Shown: positions 42,371 through 51,347, counted from the stretch's first letter. The stretch is DNA of 64,000 nucleotides from Actinophytocola sp036402745 (GCF_036402745.1 NZ_DASWSJ010000043.1:35255-99254); one strand, 5' to 3'. Translations and numbers: made by a program. Notes: generated from the letters alone by a model not told the origin.

Positions 42371-43337
42371 GGACCTGCCGGCCGCGTTGCGTGCGGAGCT
42401 GGCCGCGCAGACCCCGCCGCCGGTGCCCGACGGGCTCGCCGCGGTCCTGCACCAGGGCCGGCGCCGGCGCCGGGGCCGCCAGCTCGGTACCGCGCTCGCG
42501 GTGGCCACCCTGCTCGTCGGCACCACGGCCGCGGCCGCCGCGCTCAGCGGCGGGGTGGGTGCGTTGCCCCCGGCCGGACCGCCGGCTTCCACACCGGCTT
42601 CCCCCTCGGCGCCGGACTCCACACCGGGGTCCGTGGCGGCCCCGCCGCCCGGACCCGGCGAGGTGGAGTGGCCGCGGGCGGACCTGCCGGCCCACCGGCC
42701 GACCAGCGTCTTCCTCCCGGGCCCGGCCGGCTCGCCCCCGGTGAACGACCTGCCCACGATCTCGCTGTGCGAGCCGCCGTCGGCGGCGGCCGACCGCCGG
42801 GTCGCCGTCGCCCTGGCGCCCGGGCAGGTACGGGCGCGGCTGAGGTCCGCCCTGAAGGACGTCGTCCCCGACAAGTCCGTCGGCGAGCTGGTCGAGTATC
42901 CGGTCTGGCCCGTGGCCGGTGCGGAGAGCGGCCCGACCACGTGGTTCTACAGCGCCGACGTCACCGTGTCCGGGAGCACCGGCAGCCTCAGGCTCAGCGT
43001 CGGCGCCTTCGACGGCGACCCGCTCGCCGCCGCCGACGCGCAGGCGTTCGACGAGCGCAACTGCCTCCCGCCGAAGCGGCTGGTGCGCCCTGACGGGACC
43101 GTGTTCCAGCTCTACACCTACGAGGCCGGCCCCCCGGACGTGTCGCTCACCCAGACCCTGCGGATCTACCGGCCGGACGGAACGCTGTACGAGCTGGTCG
43201 CCGCCAGCTGGGGCAGCCCCGACTTCGCCCCGAACCCGGACCGGCCACACACGCCGAACCGGCTCAGTCCCGGGCGGCCCACGCTGCCGCTGACCGAGAC
43301 GGAGCTGGCGCGGATCGGGCAGGCCGTGGCCGGCTGA
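42360..43337 (+). CDS. single-span membrane protein, probable anti-sigma partner
   Basis: Protein of 325 residues: cytoplasmic N-terminus with a basic HQGRRRRRGR stretch, one membrane helix (about 43-64), a Pro/Ser/Ala-rich linker (70-105) and an extracytoplasmic domain of about 210 residues with two Cys. No zinc anti-sigma motif is seen. In SigE-family pairs such a protein is usually encoded downstream of the sigma gene and is taken to control it. ATG at 42360 starts inside the sigma gene; a GTG three codons earlier is possible. Confidence 0.75.
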   Translation: MWDEDLPAALRAELAAQTPPPVPDGLAAVLHQGRRRRRGRQLGTALAVATLLVGTTAAAAALSGGVGALPPAGPPASTPASPSAPDSTPGSVAAPPPGPGEVEWPRADLPAHRPTSVFLPGPAGSPPVNDLPTISLCEPPSAAADRRVAVALAPGQVRARLRSALKDVVPDKSVGELVEYPVWPVAGAESGPTTWFYSADVTVSGSTGSLRLSVGAFDGDPLAAADAQAFDERNCLPPKRLVRPDGTVFQLYTYEAGPPDVSLTQTLRIYRPDGTLYELVAASWGSPDFAPNPDRPHTPNRLSPGRPTLPLTETELARIGQAVAG

Positions 43338-43374
43338 CTATCGTGGACGGTCGCCCCCACGACGAGGAGACCCG

Positions 43375-44166
43375 GTGACCGACCTGCGCGCCGACTGCAC
43401 CAGCTGCGTCGGCCTGTGCTGCGTCGCGCCCGCGTTCGCGAGGTCGGCGGACTTCGCCCTCGACAAGCCCGCGGGGCGGCCCTGCGTGAACCTGCTGGCG
43501 GACGTCCGCTGCGGCATCCACGCCGACCTGCGGGACCGCGGCTTCCCCGGCTGCACGGTGTTCGACTGCTTCGGCGCCGGCCAGCACGTCGTCGCGTCCT
43601 TCGGCGGCAAGGACTGGCGCTCCGCGCCCGAGGTCGCCGAGCCGATGTTCGCCGCGTTCGCCGTCATGCGGGACCTGCACGAGCTGCTCTGGTACCTCAC
43701 CTCGGCGCTCGCCCGGGCCGAGGCCCGCCCGGTCCACGGCGAGCTGCGGCAGGCGCTGGCGGAGACCGAGCGGCTGACCGGCCTCGCGCCGGCCGAGCTG
43801 GTGGCGGTGGACGTCGGCGCGCACCGGGCGTCGGTCAACGCCTGGCTGCTGCGGACGAGCGAGCTGGTCCGCGCCGGGGACAGCGGCCGGGAGCTGCGGG
43901 GCGCCGACCTGATGGGCCGCGACCTCCGCGGCGCGGACCTGCGCGGGGCCACCCTGCGCGGGGCCTACCTCATCGGCGCCGACCTGACCGGCGCCGACCT
44001 GAGCCGCGCCGACGTCATCGGCGCCGACCTGCGTGGCGCGACCGTGTCCGGCGCGCGGCTGGCGACGAGCCTGTTCCTCAGCCAGTTCCAGGTGAACGCC
44101 GCCCGCGGCGACGCCGCCACCACGCTGCCGCCGACGCTGCGCCGGCCCACGCACTGGCCCGAGTAG
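43375..44166 (+). CDS. pentapeptide-repeat protein with Cys-rich N-terminus
   Basis: Protein of 263 residues. The C-terminal part (about 172-235) is a run of some 11 pentapeptides of A[DN]LxG type (GADLRGATLRGAYLIGADL), forming a right-handed beta-helix. The N-terminus holds eight Cys, beginning CTSCVGLCC, like YkgJ-type metal-binding clusters. No membrane segment. Some pentapeptide proteins protect DNA gyrase, but the Cys-rich head points to another role. Start is GTG at 43375. Its neighbours give no hint. Confidence 0.8.
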   Translation: MTDLRADCTSCVGLCCVAPAFARSADFALDKPAGRPCVNLLADVRCGIHADLRDRGFPGCTVFDCFGAGQHVVASFGGKDWRSAPEVAEPMFAAFAVMRDLHELLWYLTSALARAEARPVHGELRQALAETERLTGLAPAELVAVDVGAHRASVNAWLLRTSELVRAGDSGRELRGADLMGRDLRGADLRGATLRGAYLIGADLTGADLSRADVIGADLRGATVSGARLATSLFLSQFQVNAARGDAATTLPPTLRRPTHWPE

Positions 44167-44244
44167 TCGCCCGGTGACCCCTTGCTGCCGGCCGCGCCCG
44201 CCGACAAGGATGTGCCGACCGGTCCACCGAGCGAGGGAGTCCTG

Positions 44245-45519
44245 GTGAAACCGTTGGCCCGCTTGTCGATCGTGATGGTGCTCGGCCTCGTGGCCGCGCT
44301 GGTGCCGGCCCTGACCGCCGCCGCGGCGCCCAAGGCCGTGCCGACCTGCGCCGATCCGTCCGCGCCGCTCACCGTCGAGGAGCAGCGGCTGACCCGCCCG
44401 GCACCCGTGGAGGTGTTGGGCCGCAGCGGCTTCGACACGTTCGCGAAGGTCTTCACGCCCGCGCTGTGCCTGCTGACCGACGCCGACCTCGCCGCGAAGG
44501 CCTTCCGCGCGCAGGGCCGCGGGCTCTGGGCGGCCGCGGTCGCCCGCGCCCAGGGCAGGCTGCCCGCCGGCAGCCTCCCGGTCACCGACGACCGGCCGCT
44601 GTACTGGGCCCGGCTGCAGCTCACCAAGGCCGTCCGGCAGTGGACGCCGGCGTTCCCGCTGAGCCCCGCGCAGCGCGCCGGCCTGCTCGACACGCTCGAC
44701 CGGTCCTCCCGCGGCCAGGACTCCGTCGACTACCCCGGCCGGGACGTCAAGCGGATCCTGGTCAGCGGGTTCGACCCGTTCCAGCTCGACATCGACATCC
44801 GGCGCAGCAACCCGTCCGGCGCGACCGCGCTCGCCCTCGACGGCACCACGGTCGAGACCGCGGCCGGGCCGGCCCGCATCGAGACCGTCACGTTCCCCGT
44901 GCTGTGGGGCCCGTTCGCGCAGGGCGTCGTCGAGCGCACGTTCCTGCCGCGGCTGGGCAAGGTCGACATGTTCACCACGATCAGCCAGGGCCGGGTCGGC
45001 CGGTTCGACGTCGAGCGCTACAACGGGCGCTGGCGGGGCGGCTACCCCGACAACGACAACGTCTCCAGCACCGGCGTGATCCCGATCCCCGCAGGCGTGC
45101 CGACCGTGCTGCCGGCGCCGGAGTTCGTCCCGACCACGTTGCCCTACCAGGACATCGTGGCCGCCGACACCGGCCGGTTCCCGGTCTTCGACCACACGTC
45201 GGTCGTCGAGATCCCGGCCGGCCAGACCCAGCCGGTCACCCAGCCGAACGGCCCGACCCCCGGCTCGGCCGCCCGGCAGGGCGGGGGCGGGGACTACCTG
45301 TCCAACGAGATCGCCTACCGGGTGACCCTGCTGCGGGACGCGCTGGGCCTGCGCATCCCCGGCGGGCACCTGCACACGCCCGTCCTCCAGTTCGGCCCGG
45401 GCAACACGACCGAGCTGACCGACCCGGTCTTCGCGGCGAACCAGCGCGACATCATCGACCAGGTGCGGGCCGTGCTCGTCGTGGCCGGCGGGACGCTAGT
45501 CCGCCTCCCCGGGATTTAA
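44245..45519 (+). CDS. secreted pyroglutamyl-peptidase-like (C15) protein with Cys-to-Ser change
   Basis: Exported protein of 424 residues: signal peptide about 1-28, a helical N-terminal region, then a C15-like domain from about residue 170 (RILVSGFDPFQLDIDIRRSNPS). The family's catalytic Cys, in a RYxCN-like segment, is replaced by Ser353 in GDYLSNEIAYRV; the catalytic His is probably His377 in GGHLHTP. It may be a serine variant or a non-catalytic binder. GTG at 44245 is chosen over an upstream ATG because GAGGGAG precedes it and it begins the signal peptide. Confidence 0.78.
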   Translation: MKPLARLSIVMVLGLVAALVPALTAAAAPKAVPTCADPSAPLTVEEQRLTRPAPVEVLGRSGFDTFAKVFTPALCLLTDADLAAKAFRAQGRGLWAAAVARAQGRLPAGSLPVTDDRPLYWARLQLTKAVRQWTPAFPLSPAQRAGLLDTLDRSSRGQDSVDYPGRDVKRILVSGFDPFQLDIDIRRSNPSGATALALDGTTVETAAGPARIETVTFPVLWGPFAQGVVERTFLPRLGKVDMFTTISQGRVGRFDVERYNGRWRGGYPDNDNVSSTGVIPIPAGVPTVLPAPEFVPTTLPYQDIVAADTGRFPVFDHTSVVEIPAGQTQPVTQPNGPTPGSAARQGGGGDYLSNEIAYRVTLLRDALGLRIPGGHLHTPVLQFGPGNTTELTDPVFAANQRDIIDQVRAVLVVAGGTLVRLPGI

Positions 45520-45747
45520 AGTGTGCGTTGCGTTCCAGCGAATGGTGTGGGTGTCGAGGTGGGTGGTGGCTGGGTGCCGTCACGGTCCGCTGAGGTTCCG
45601 GTGGTTGGCGCAGGATCTCACCTAGTCCGCCTCCCCGGGATTAAAAGTGTGCGTTGCGTCCCGGCGGATGGTGTGGGTGTCGGGGTGGGTGGTGGCGGGG
45701 TGTCGTCACGGTCCCCTGAGGTTCTGGTGGTTGGCGCAGGACTTCAC
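45496..45747. repeat. two tandem 126-bp repeat units
   Basis: CTAGTCCGCCTCCCCGGGAT begins units at 45496 and 45622; about 90 percent of bases agree through both. The first unit includes the last eight codons and stop of the C15-like gene. On the reverse strand unit 1 holds GGGGAGG, eight bases, then a 13-codon ORF (45621 to 45580). Together with bases to 45844 this fills a 325-base stretch with no convincing gene. Confidence 0.8.
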
Positions 45748-45844
45748 CCGATGATCTACGAGACAGGCCTTGAACCGGTTGGGCCGTGCTCGGCGGTCGG
45801 CGGCGCCTACATTGGCGTCGTGCGAGGTACGAGGGCGGTGTGCG

Positions 45845-46705
45845 GTGCCCGAGGGTGACACCGTCTACCTGACCGCGCGGCGGCTCACCGACGCGCTGGG
45901 TGGCGCCCCCCTGCGCCGCGGTGAGCTGCGCCATCCTCGGCTGTCCACTGTGGACCTCGCGGGCCGGGTGCTCGACCGGGCGCGACCGGTGGGCAAGCAT
46001 TTGTTCCTCCGCTTCGCCGGCAAGAGCGCCGGCAAGAGCGACGGCAAGAGCGACGGCAAGAACGGTGAGGTCAGCCTGCACTGCCACCTCGGCATGGACG
46101 GCTCCTGGGCCATCCGCGACCCCGGCCGCCGCGCGCCGCTCGGCCACTGGACCCGCGTCGTGCTCGAGACCACCGACACCCTCGCGCTCGGCCAGAAGCT
46201 GCTCGAGCTGGCCCTGGTGCCCACGAGTGAGGAGGGCCGGCTCGTCGCCCACCTCGGCCCCGACCTGCTCGACCCGGACTGGTCGGCGGCGCACGCCGAG
46301 GAGGCCGTCCGCCGGCTGAGCGCCGACCCGAGCCGCGAGCTGGGCCTGGCGCTGCTCGACCAGAGCGTGCTGGCCGGCGTCGGCAACGTCTTCAAGGCCG
46401 AGGTGTGCTTCCTGCTCGGCGTATCACCGTGGACCCCGGTGTCCGAAGTGGACACCGCGCAGGCGGTGGCGCTGTCGAGGAAGCTGCTGCTGCACAACGC
46501 CCTGCGCCCGATCCGCAACACCACCGGCGACCCGCGCCGCGGCCGCGACCTGTGGGTATACGGCCGGGAGCGGACCGGCTGCCTGCGTTGCGGCGGCCGG
46601 GTGGTCGGCGCGGTCCAGGGCGGCGGCACCCGCGAGCGGGTCGCCCACTACTGCCCACGCTGCCAACCGGGGCCGGCCGGCTCGCCGCGTACCAGCCGCG
46701 GCTGA
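45845..46705 (+). CDS. Fpg/Nei-family DNA glycosylase
   Basis: Bifunctional base-excision glycosylase/AP lyase, 286 residues. After Met removal the N-terminal PEGD gives the catalytic Pro and Glu; LLDQSVLAGVGNVFKAEV is the H2TH motif; the zinc finger is CLRCGG...YCPRC at the C-terminus. It resembles actinobacterial Nei2. An extra Gly-Lys-rich segment (59-74) is encoded by four 12-base repeats (46019-46066) not normal for the family. GTG start fits the required PE terminus. Confidence 0.9.
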   Translation: MPEGDTVYLTARRLTDALGGAPLRRGELRHPRLSTVDLAGRVLDRARPVGKHLFLRFAGKSAGKSDGKSDGKNGEVSLHCHLGMDGSWAIRDPGRRAPLGHWTRVVLETTDTLALGQKLLELALVPTSEEGRLVAHLGPDLLDPDWSAAHAEEAVRRLSADPSRELGLALLDQSVLAGVGNVFKAEVCFLLGVSPWTPVSEVDTAQAVALSRKLLLHNALRPIRNTTGDPRRGRDLWVYGRERTGCLRCGGRVVGAVQGGGTRERVAHYCPRCQPGPAGSPRTSRG

Positions 46706-47087
46706 CGACCAATGCACACGATCGTTTCAGAAATCCTTTCATACCACCCCTTTCCCCGGCCGTTCGCACCGGGGACGCCGGGTGGCACGATGGTGCCGGC
46801 ACGTTCCGGCGCGCTTGACCACTGGGATAACCTCGGGTCTCGCTGCTTACGGAGAAGTGCGAACGGTGAGGAGAAGGATGCCCGCCCGGGATGCCTGCGG
46901 TTCCCGCCAGAACCTGCGGAAAGTCCCCGGTGATAGCACCTGTCGCGCTTGGACGGAACCGCGCGACACCGTCGCCGCCGTGGGATTCGTCGGATACCCG
47001 CGTGGACATCCGTATCGTCACCGCGCCCGCCTTCGTTGAGCAACGGTATCGGTCCAGTCCCCACCCCGATCTTGGCCATAGGTGATC
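46706..47087. other. intergenic region before the conservon
   Basis: 382 bases without a convincing gene. It holds CCCCGG-N9-CCGGGG (46754-46774), then GGCAC-N4-GTGCC, and a perfect eight-base inverted repeat TGTCGCGC-N12-GCGCGACA (46942-46969). TTGACC lies at about 46816 but no good -10 follows at the right distance. The conservon promoter should lie here. Confidence 0.5.
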
Positions 47088-48725
47088 ATGACTTCTTCTT
47101 CGCCCGCGTCGGCCGGGCCGCGGCACGTGGGCCCGTGGATATGCGTCGGCGCCGTCACCGCTTACGTCCTAGGCTCGCCCTTCTTCCTCCGCAACACCGA
47201 CGACCCCTTATGGCTGGTGCTGTGGATCCTCATCGGCACGATCGCGATCGGCGTCGTGATCGCCGGTGCGGTGCTGTCCGCCCGTGCGGGTCGTGAGCAC
47301 GTCGACGAGCTGAACCAGCTCGACGGCGAGAACCAGGACCTCGCCACGCTGTCCGAGACCCGCCGGGCGGCGCTCGAGAGCCTCGTCGACCAGCAGCTGC
47401 CGGCGATCGCGCGCGGCGCCGCCCCGCCACCGCTGCCGGACCTCGGCGAGGACGACCTGTCCGCCACCCTCGTGAGCCGCGGGGTGGCGCAGCTGGCCCG
47501 GCTCCGCGAAGACCAGCGCGCCGGGCAGGACGCCGTGCAGGCGGCGGTCGTGTCGCTCGGTCGCAAGGTCCAGGCCTCCGCGCACCGCATCCAGGAGGAA
47601 GCCGCGCGGATGGTGCAGCGGCACCCGACCGACGCCGACGTGCTGCACACGAGCATGCGCGTCGACCACGCGGCGGCCCAGCAGGCCCGCAACGCGCAGA
47701 GCCTCGCCGCGCTGTGCGGGGAGTGGCCCGGCCAGCAGTGGCACCAGCCGCTGCCGCTCGCCGACGTCGTGCGCGCCGCCGCCGGCCGGATCACCGCCTA
47801 CCAGCGCGTCGAGGTCTCCGGCGACCCCGGGGTCGCCGTCTCCGCCCGCGTGGTCGAGCCGCTGATCCACGTGCTCGCCGAGCTGCTGGCCAACGCCACC
47901 CAGTCCTCGCCGCCCACCACGCAGGTGCTCGTGTCCCTGCGGCACGTCCAGCGCGGCGCGGTCATCGAGATCGACGACGGCGGCGTCGGCCTGGACGACA
48001 GCCGGCTCGAGCAGGTCCGCGAGATCGCCTCGGGCCGCCGTCCGGTCGGCCTGTCCGAGCTGGGCGAGATCCCGCAGACGGGTCTCCCGGTCGTCGGCGC
48101 CTACGTGCGCCGGCACGGCTTCCGGGTCGACGTCACCGAGTCGGTGTACGGCGGGCTGCGGGCCATCGTGCTGGTGCCCGCCGAGCTGACCGAGCCCGTC
48201 GCGCCGGCGGGCATGGTCGCCGCCGGTGGGCACGCGCTGGCCCGCAGGTCCGAGCGGCACGGCGAACCCGTGCTGCCCGAGCAGGTGCGGCCGGAGCACG
48301 CCGGTCCGGTGGTTCCCGAGCAGCTGATGCCGGAGCGGTTCTCCGAGCCGACGCCCGAGCGGTTCGCGGAGCCGGCGGGGGTGGACGCCGACGAGCCCAC
48401 CATCCCGCCCACCGCGCGGCCCGTCATACCACCCACGATGCCGCCGCTGGTGCCCCCGGCCGCGCCCGAGCCGCCGATCGCCCCGGCCCCCCAGCCGGCA
48501 GCGCAGCCGACCGGTCAGGCGGACCAGAACGGCAACCACGAGCTGCCCGCGCTGCCGCGACGGCGGTCCCGCCGCGGGGAGACCGTGCCCCCCTCCACGG
48601 TGGACTGGCCGGAGGAGCGCACGGCCAACGGCGAGCCCGCGCAGACCGCCGAGCAGGCCGGTCAGTGGATGGGCGCCTTCTTCAGCACCGAGCACGGCGA
48701 GAACACCCGGGAGGAACAGCGATGA
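47088..48725 (+). CDS. cvnA: conservon sensor histidine kinase-like protein (CvnA)
   Basis: Membrane protein of 545 residues, first gene of a conservon. Two helices near the N-terminus (about 17-35 and 41-65) are followed by a coiled region, RVDHAAAQQARNAQSLAAL with the candidate phospho-His, and a GHKL ATPase domain (VLAELLANATQSSP N-box, IDDGGVGLD). The C-terminal 180 residues are Pro/Glu-rich and disordered. CvnA proteins work with CvnB-D as a membrane-bound G-protein-like complex. ATG preceded by AGGTGATC; a GTG two codons earlier is possible. Confidence 0.9.
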   Translation: MTSSSPASAGPRHVGPWICVGAVTAYVLGSPFFLRNTDDPLWLVLWILIGTIAIGVVIAGAVLSARAGREHVDELNQLDGENQDLATLSETRRAALESLVDQQLPAIARGAAPPPLPDLGEDDLSATLVSRGVAQLARLREDQRAGQDAVQAAVVSLGRKVQASAHRIQEEAARMVQRHPTDADVLHTSMRVDHAAAQQARNAQSLAALCGEWPGQQWHQPLPLADVVRAAAGRITAYQRVEVSGDPGVAVSARVVEPLIHVLAELLANATQSSPPTTQVLVSLRHVQRGAVIEIDDGGVGLDDSRLEQVREIASGRRPVGLSELGEIPQTGLPVVGAYVRRHGFRVDVTESVYGGLRAIVLVPAELTEPVAPAGMVAAGGHALARRSERHGEPVLPEQVRPEHAGPVVPEQLMPERFSEPTPERFAEPAGVDADEPTIPPTARPVIPPTMPPLVPPAAPEPPIAPAPQPAAQPTGQADQNGNHELPALPRRRSRRGETVPPSTVDWPEERTANGEPAQTAEQAGQWMGAFFSTEHGENTREEQR

Positions 48726-49117
48726 CGGCCCAGGCCGGCGACAACAGCTGGATGCTGGAGCTGATCAGGACGGTACGGGGGGTGCGGCACGTCGTCGTGC
48801 TGACCTCGGACGGCCTGCTCAAGGTACGCACCGACCACACGCCGGTCGACGTCGCCGACAAGCTCGCCGCCGCGTGCGCCGGGCTCACCTCGCTGGGCCA
48901 CGGGGTGAGCAAGGAGTTCGGCTCCGGTGCCGGGCCGCGCCAGGTGATGGTGGAGTTCGACGGCGGGTTCCTGTTCGTGCGCGGCGCCGGGGACGGCTCC
49001 CGGCTCGCCGTCGTCACCGAGCCCGTGATCGACCCGGCGCTGGTCGCCCAGCAGATGCAGGCCCAGGTGCTCGTCATCGGCGAGCGGACGCTGTCCACGC
49101 CCACCCGCGGCGGCTGA
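48722..49117 (+). CDS. cvnB: roadblock/LC7 protein (CvnB)
   Basis: Roadblock/LC7-fold protein, 131 residues. SWMLELIRTVRGVRHVVVLTSDGLL opens the domain, and LAVVTEPVIDPALVAQQM closes it. In conservons this subunit modulates the CvnD GTPase. The ATG overlaps the cvnA stop (ATGA). Confidence 0.92.
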   Translation: MTAQAGDNSWMLELIRTVRGVRHVVVLTSDGLLKVRTDHTPVDVADKLAAACAGLTSLGHGVSKEFGSGAGPRQVMVEFDGGFLFVRGAGDGSRLAVVTEPVIDPALVAQQMQAQVLVIGERTLSTPTRGG

Positions 49118-49122
49118 TCCCC

Positions 49123-49479
49123 GTGCACGGCGCCGATGACTACAGCGACCACCCGGTGCGGCCCTACGTCATTACCTCGGGCCGCGCCCACCCGTCGCGC
49201 AACACCATCCGGCCGGAGACGCTGCTGGTCGTCGACCCCGACGCGCCACCACCCGTCTCCGCCGGACGCCAGCACCGGGCACTGCTGGACATGTGCCGGG
49301 GCATCCTGTCGCTCGCCGAGGCGGCCGCGCACCTGCGGCTGCCGGTGAGCCTTGTGGTCGTGATCGCCTCGGACCTGGTCGACACCGGCCATCTGTCGAT
49401 TCGTTCCGCCCAGCCGCGCTTCGCGCTGCCCGACCGAGATCTTCTGGAGAAGGTGCTGAATGGTCTCCGCAAGCTCTGA
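49123..49479 (+). CDS. cvnC: DUF742 protein (CvnC)
   Basis: DUF742 protein of 118 residues: VRPYVITSGRAHPS near the N-terminus, LLDMCRGILSLAEAAAHLRLPVSLVVVIASDLVDTG in the middle, the family's winged-helix-like core. Third conservon component. GTG at 49123 lies five bases after the cvnB stop; its end overlaps cvnD by 20 bases. Confidence 0.9.
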   Translation: MHGADDYSDHPVRPYVITSGRAHPSRNTIRPETLLVVDPDAPPPVSAGRQHRALLDMCRGILSLAEAAAHLRLPVSLVVVIASDLVDTGHLSIRSAQPRFALPDRDLLEKVLNGLRKL

Positions 49480-50077
49480 CCCGACCGTGCCTGAGCGGTA
49501 CGTCTCGCCGACCGTGGCCCAGTCGGTCAAGATCCTCGTCGTCGGCGCGTTCGGGGTCGGCAAGACGACGCTGATCGGCTCGGTCAGCGAGATCACCCCG
49601 CTGCGCACCGAGGAGACGATGACCGCGGCCAGCGTCGGCGTCGACTCGCTCGCCGGGCTGGACGACAAGACCACCACCACGGTCGCCATGGACTTCGGCC
49701 GCATCACGGTCAGCCCCGAGGTCGTGCTGTACCTGTTCGGCACGCCCGGGCAGCGGCGGTTCTGGGACCTGTGGGAAGGCCTGGCCGACGGCGCGGTCGG
49801 CGCGCTCGTCCTCGTCGACCCCCGGCGGATCGAGGACAGCTTCGAGGTCTTCGACCAGCTGGAGCTGCGCACGTCGATGCCGTTCGCCGTCGCGGTCAAC
49901 CAGTTCCCGGATGCCCCGTACTACGACCGGGAGCAGCTGCGCACCGCGCTGGACCTGCTGTCGGACACGCCGATCGTCATCTGCGACGCCCGCAGCAAGG
50001 ACTCCGCCGCGGGCGCCCTGATCTCGCTCGTGGAACACGCCCTCCATTTCCCCGCATCGTCGAAAGCGCTCGCCTAA
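49460..50077 (+). CDS. cvnD: small Ras-like GTPase (CvnD)
   Basis: ATP/GTP-binding protein of 205 residues. Walker A GAFGVGKTT at 29-37, switch region ETMTAASVGVD, G3-like LYLFGTPGQRRFWDLW, and NQFP in place of the NKxD box, as usual for CvnD/MglA-like proteins. It is the G protein of the conservon. Its stop overlaps the first P450 start by one base (TAATG), so the P450s are probably part of the same output. Confidence 0.93.
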   Translation: MVSASSDPTVPERYVSPTVAQSVKILVVGAFGVGKTTLIGSVSEITPLRTEETMTAASVGVDSLAGLDDKTTTTVAMDFGRITVSPEVVLYLFGTPGQRRFWDLWEGLADGAVGALVLVDPRRIEDSFEVFDQLELRTSMPFAVAVNQFPDAPYYDREQLRTALDLLSDTPIVICDARSKDSAAGALISLVEHALHFPASSKALA

Positions 50078-51321
50078 TGCCTGCTACACATCGTCTGCGA
50101 CTGTCGGACATGACCGACCTGACGCCGATCTCGGCGACGACGGTCACCCACGACCCCCAAGCCTCCTACCAGGCGCTGCAGGATCGGTGGGGCCTGGTCG
50201 CGCCCGTCGAGCTCGAGCCCGGCATCCACGCCTGGCTCGTGATGGGTCACCACGAGCTCTGCCAGGTCGTGCGCAACGAGCAGCTGTTCTCCCGCGACCC
50301 CAACAACTGGCGGCTCTACACCGAGCAGGTCGTCGCGCCGGACTCCGGCCTCGGGCCGATGATGTTCCCGCGCGACAACGCCTACTTCGCCGACGGCGAC
50401 AAGCACCGCAGGCTGCGCGGGCCGCTCGACGACGGGCTCGCGAGCCTTGACGAGCACCGGATGAGCCGGTTCATCCGGTCCACGTGCACCGACCTGATCC
50501 GCAAGTTCGAGGACCAGGGCAAGGCCGACCTCGTCTCGGACTACGCGGCCGTCGTGCCGATGCTCACCGTCGCGGGTCTGTTCGGCATCGGCATGGAGCA
50601 GGGCGAGCAGCTGCGGCAGGGCCTGATCGCGTTGTTCAGCTCGGCGGAGAACTCCCAGGAGCCGGCCCTGGTCATCGAGCGGATCCTCACCGGCGTCATG
50701 CACGCCCGGCGCGCGGCGCCCACCGACGACCTGACGACCGCGTTCCTGCGGCACCCCGGCCTGCGCGACGACTTCGAGATCCAGCAGTCGATGGTGCTGA
50801 TGATCTCCGCGGGCTACGAGACGACCACGACGTGGATCGCCCAGACGCTGCGGCTGATGCTCGCCGACCGCCGGTTCGGCGGCCGGCTGCGCGGTGGCCG
50901 GCTCGGCCTGGACGACGCGCTGGACGAGGTGCTGTGGCGCGACCCGCCGATGTCGAACATGCCCGCCCGGTACGCGCTGGTGGACTGCGAGCTCGCCGGC
51001 ATGCCCATCCAGCGCGGGGACGCGCTGATCCTGGGCCTGGCGGCCGCGAACGCCGACCCGCGGGTGCACACCGACGACCCGTGGCTGGAGATCGGGAACC
51101 GCTCGCATCTCGCGTGGAGTGCCGGCCCGCACGCCTGCCCGGCACAGCGCGCGGGACGGATGATCACACGGATAGCGGTCGACACCGCGCTGCACCGGCT
51201 ACATGATGTGACGTTGGCACTACCCGCTGACGAGGTCATGCTTCTGCCGTCTCCCTGGACCCGCTGCCCCGCCAGCTTGCCAGTGCGCTTCACCCCGTCC
51301 GGCCAGGCACATCCTGGCTGA
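50077..51321 (+). CDS. conservon cytochrome P450 lacking the ExxR arginine (CYP157-like)
   Basis: P450 of 414 residues. The I-helix AGYETTTTW and the haem loop WSAGPHACPAQRAG (Cys354) are present. At the K-helix the sequence is DEVLWRDPP: Trp287 replaces the Arg of ExxR and an Arg follows it. Streptomyces coelicolor CYP157C1, also a conservon P450, likewise lacks ExxR. It directly follows cvnD with a one-base overlap. Likely redox partner or signal output of the conservon; substrate unknown. Confidence 0.9.
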   Translation: MPATHRLRLSDMTDLTPISATTVTHDPQASYQALQDRWGLVAPVELEPGIHAWLVMGHHELCQVVRNEQLFSRDPNNWRLYTEQVVAPDSGLGPMMFPRDNAYFADGDKHRRLRGPLDDGLASLDEHRMSRFIRSTCTDLIRKFEDQGKADLVSDYAAVVPMLTVAGLFGIGMEQGEQLRQGLIALFSSAENSQEPALVIERILTGVMHARRAAPTDDLTTAFLRHPGLRDDFEIQQSMVLMISAGYETTTTWIAQTLRLMLADRRFGGRLRGGRLGLDDALDEVLWRDPPMSNMPARYALVDCELAGMPIQRGDALILGLAAANADPRVHTDDPWLEIGNRSHLAWSAGPHACPAQRAGRMITRIAVDTALHRLHDVTLALPADEVMLLPSPWTRCPASLPVRFTPSGQAHPG

Positions 51322-51347
51322 CCACTGACAAGGCAGGAGGCATCTCG

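Noticed and set aside
45523..45858. 111-codon open frame on the + strand across the tandem repeat
   Set aside because: No ribosome site; it is open only because the repeat length is a multiple of three, and low-complexity Gly/Val content has no family match.
46712..46933. 73-codon ORF between the glycosylase and the conservon
   Set aside because: No ribosome site and mixed codon use; treated as noncoding leader.
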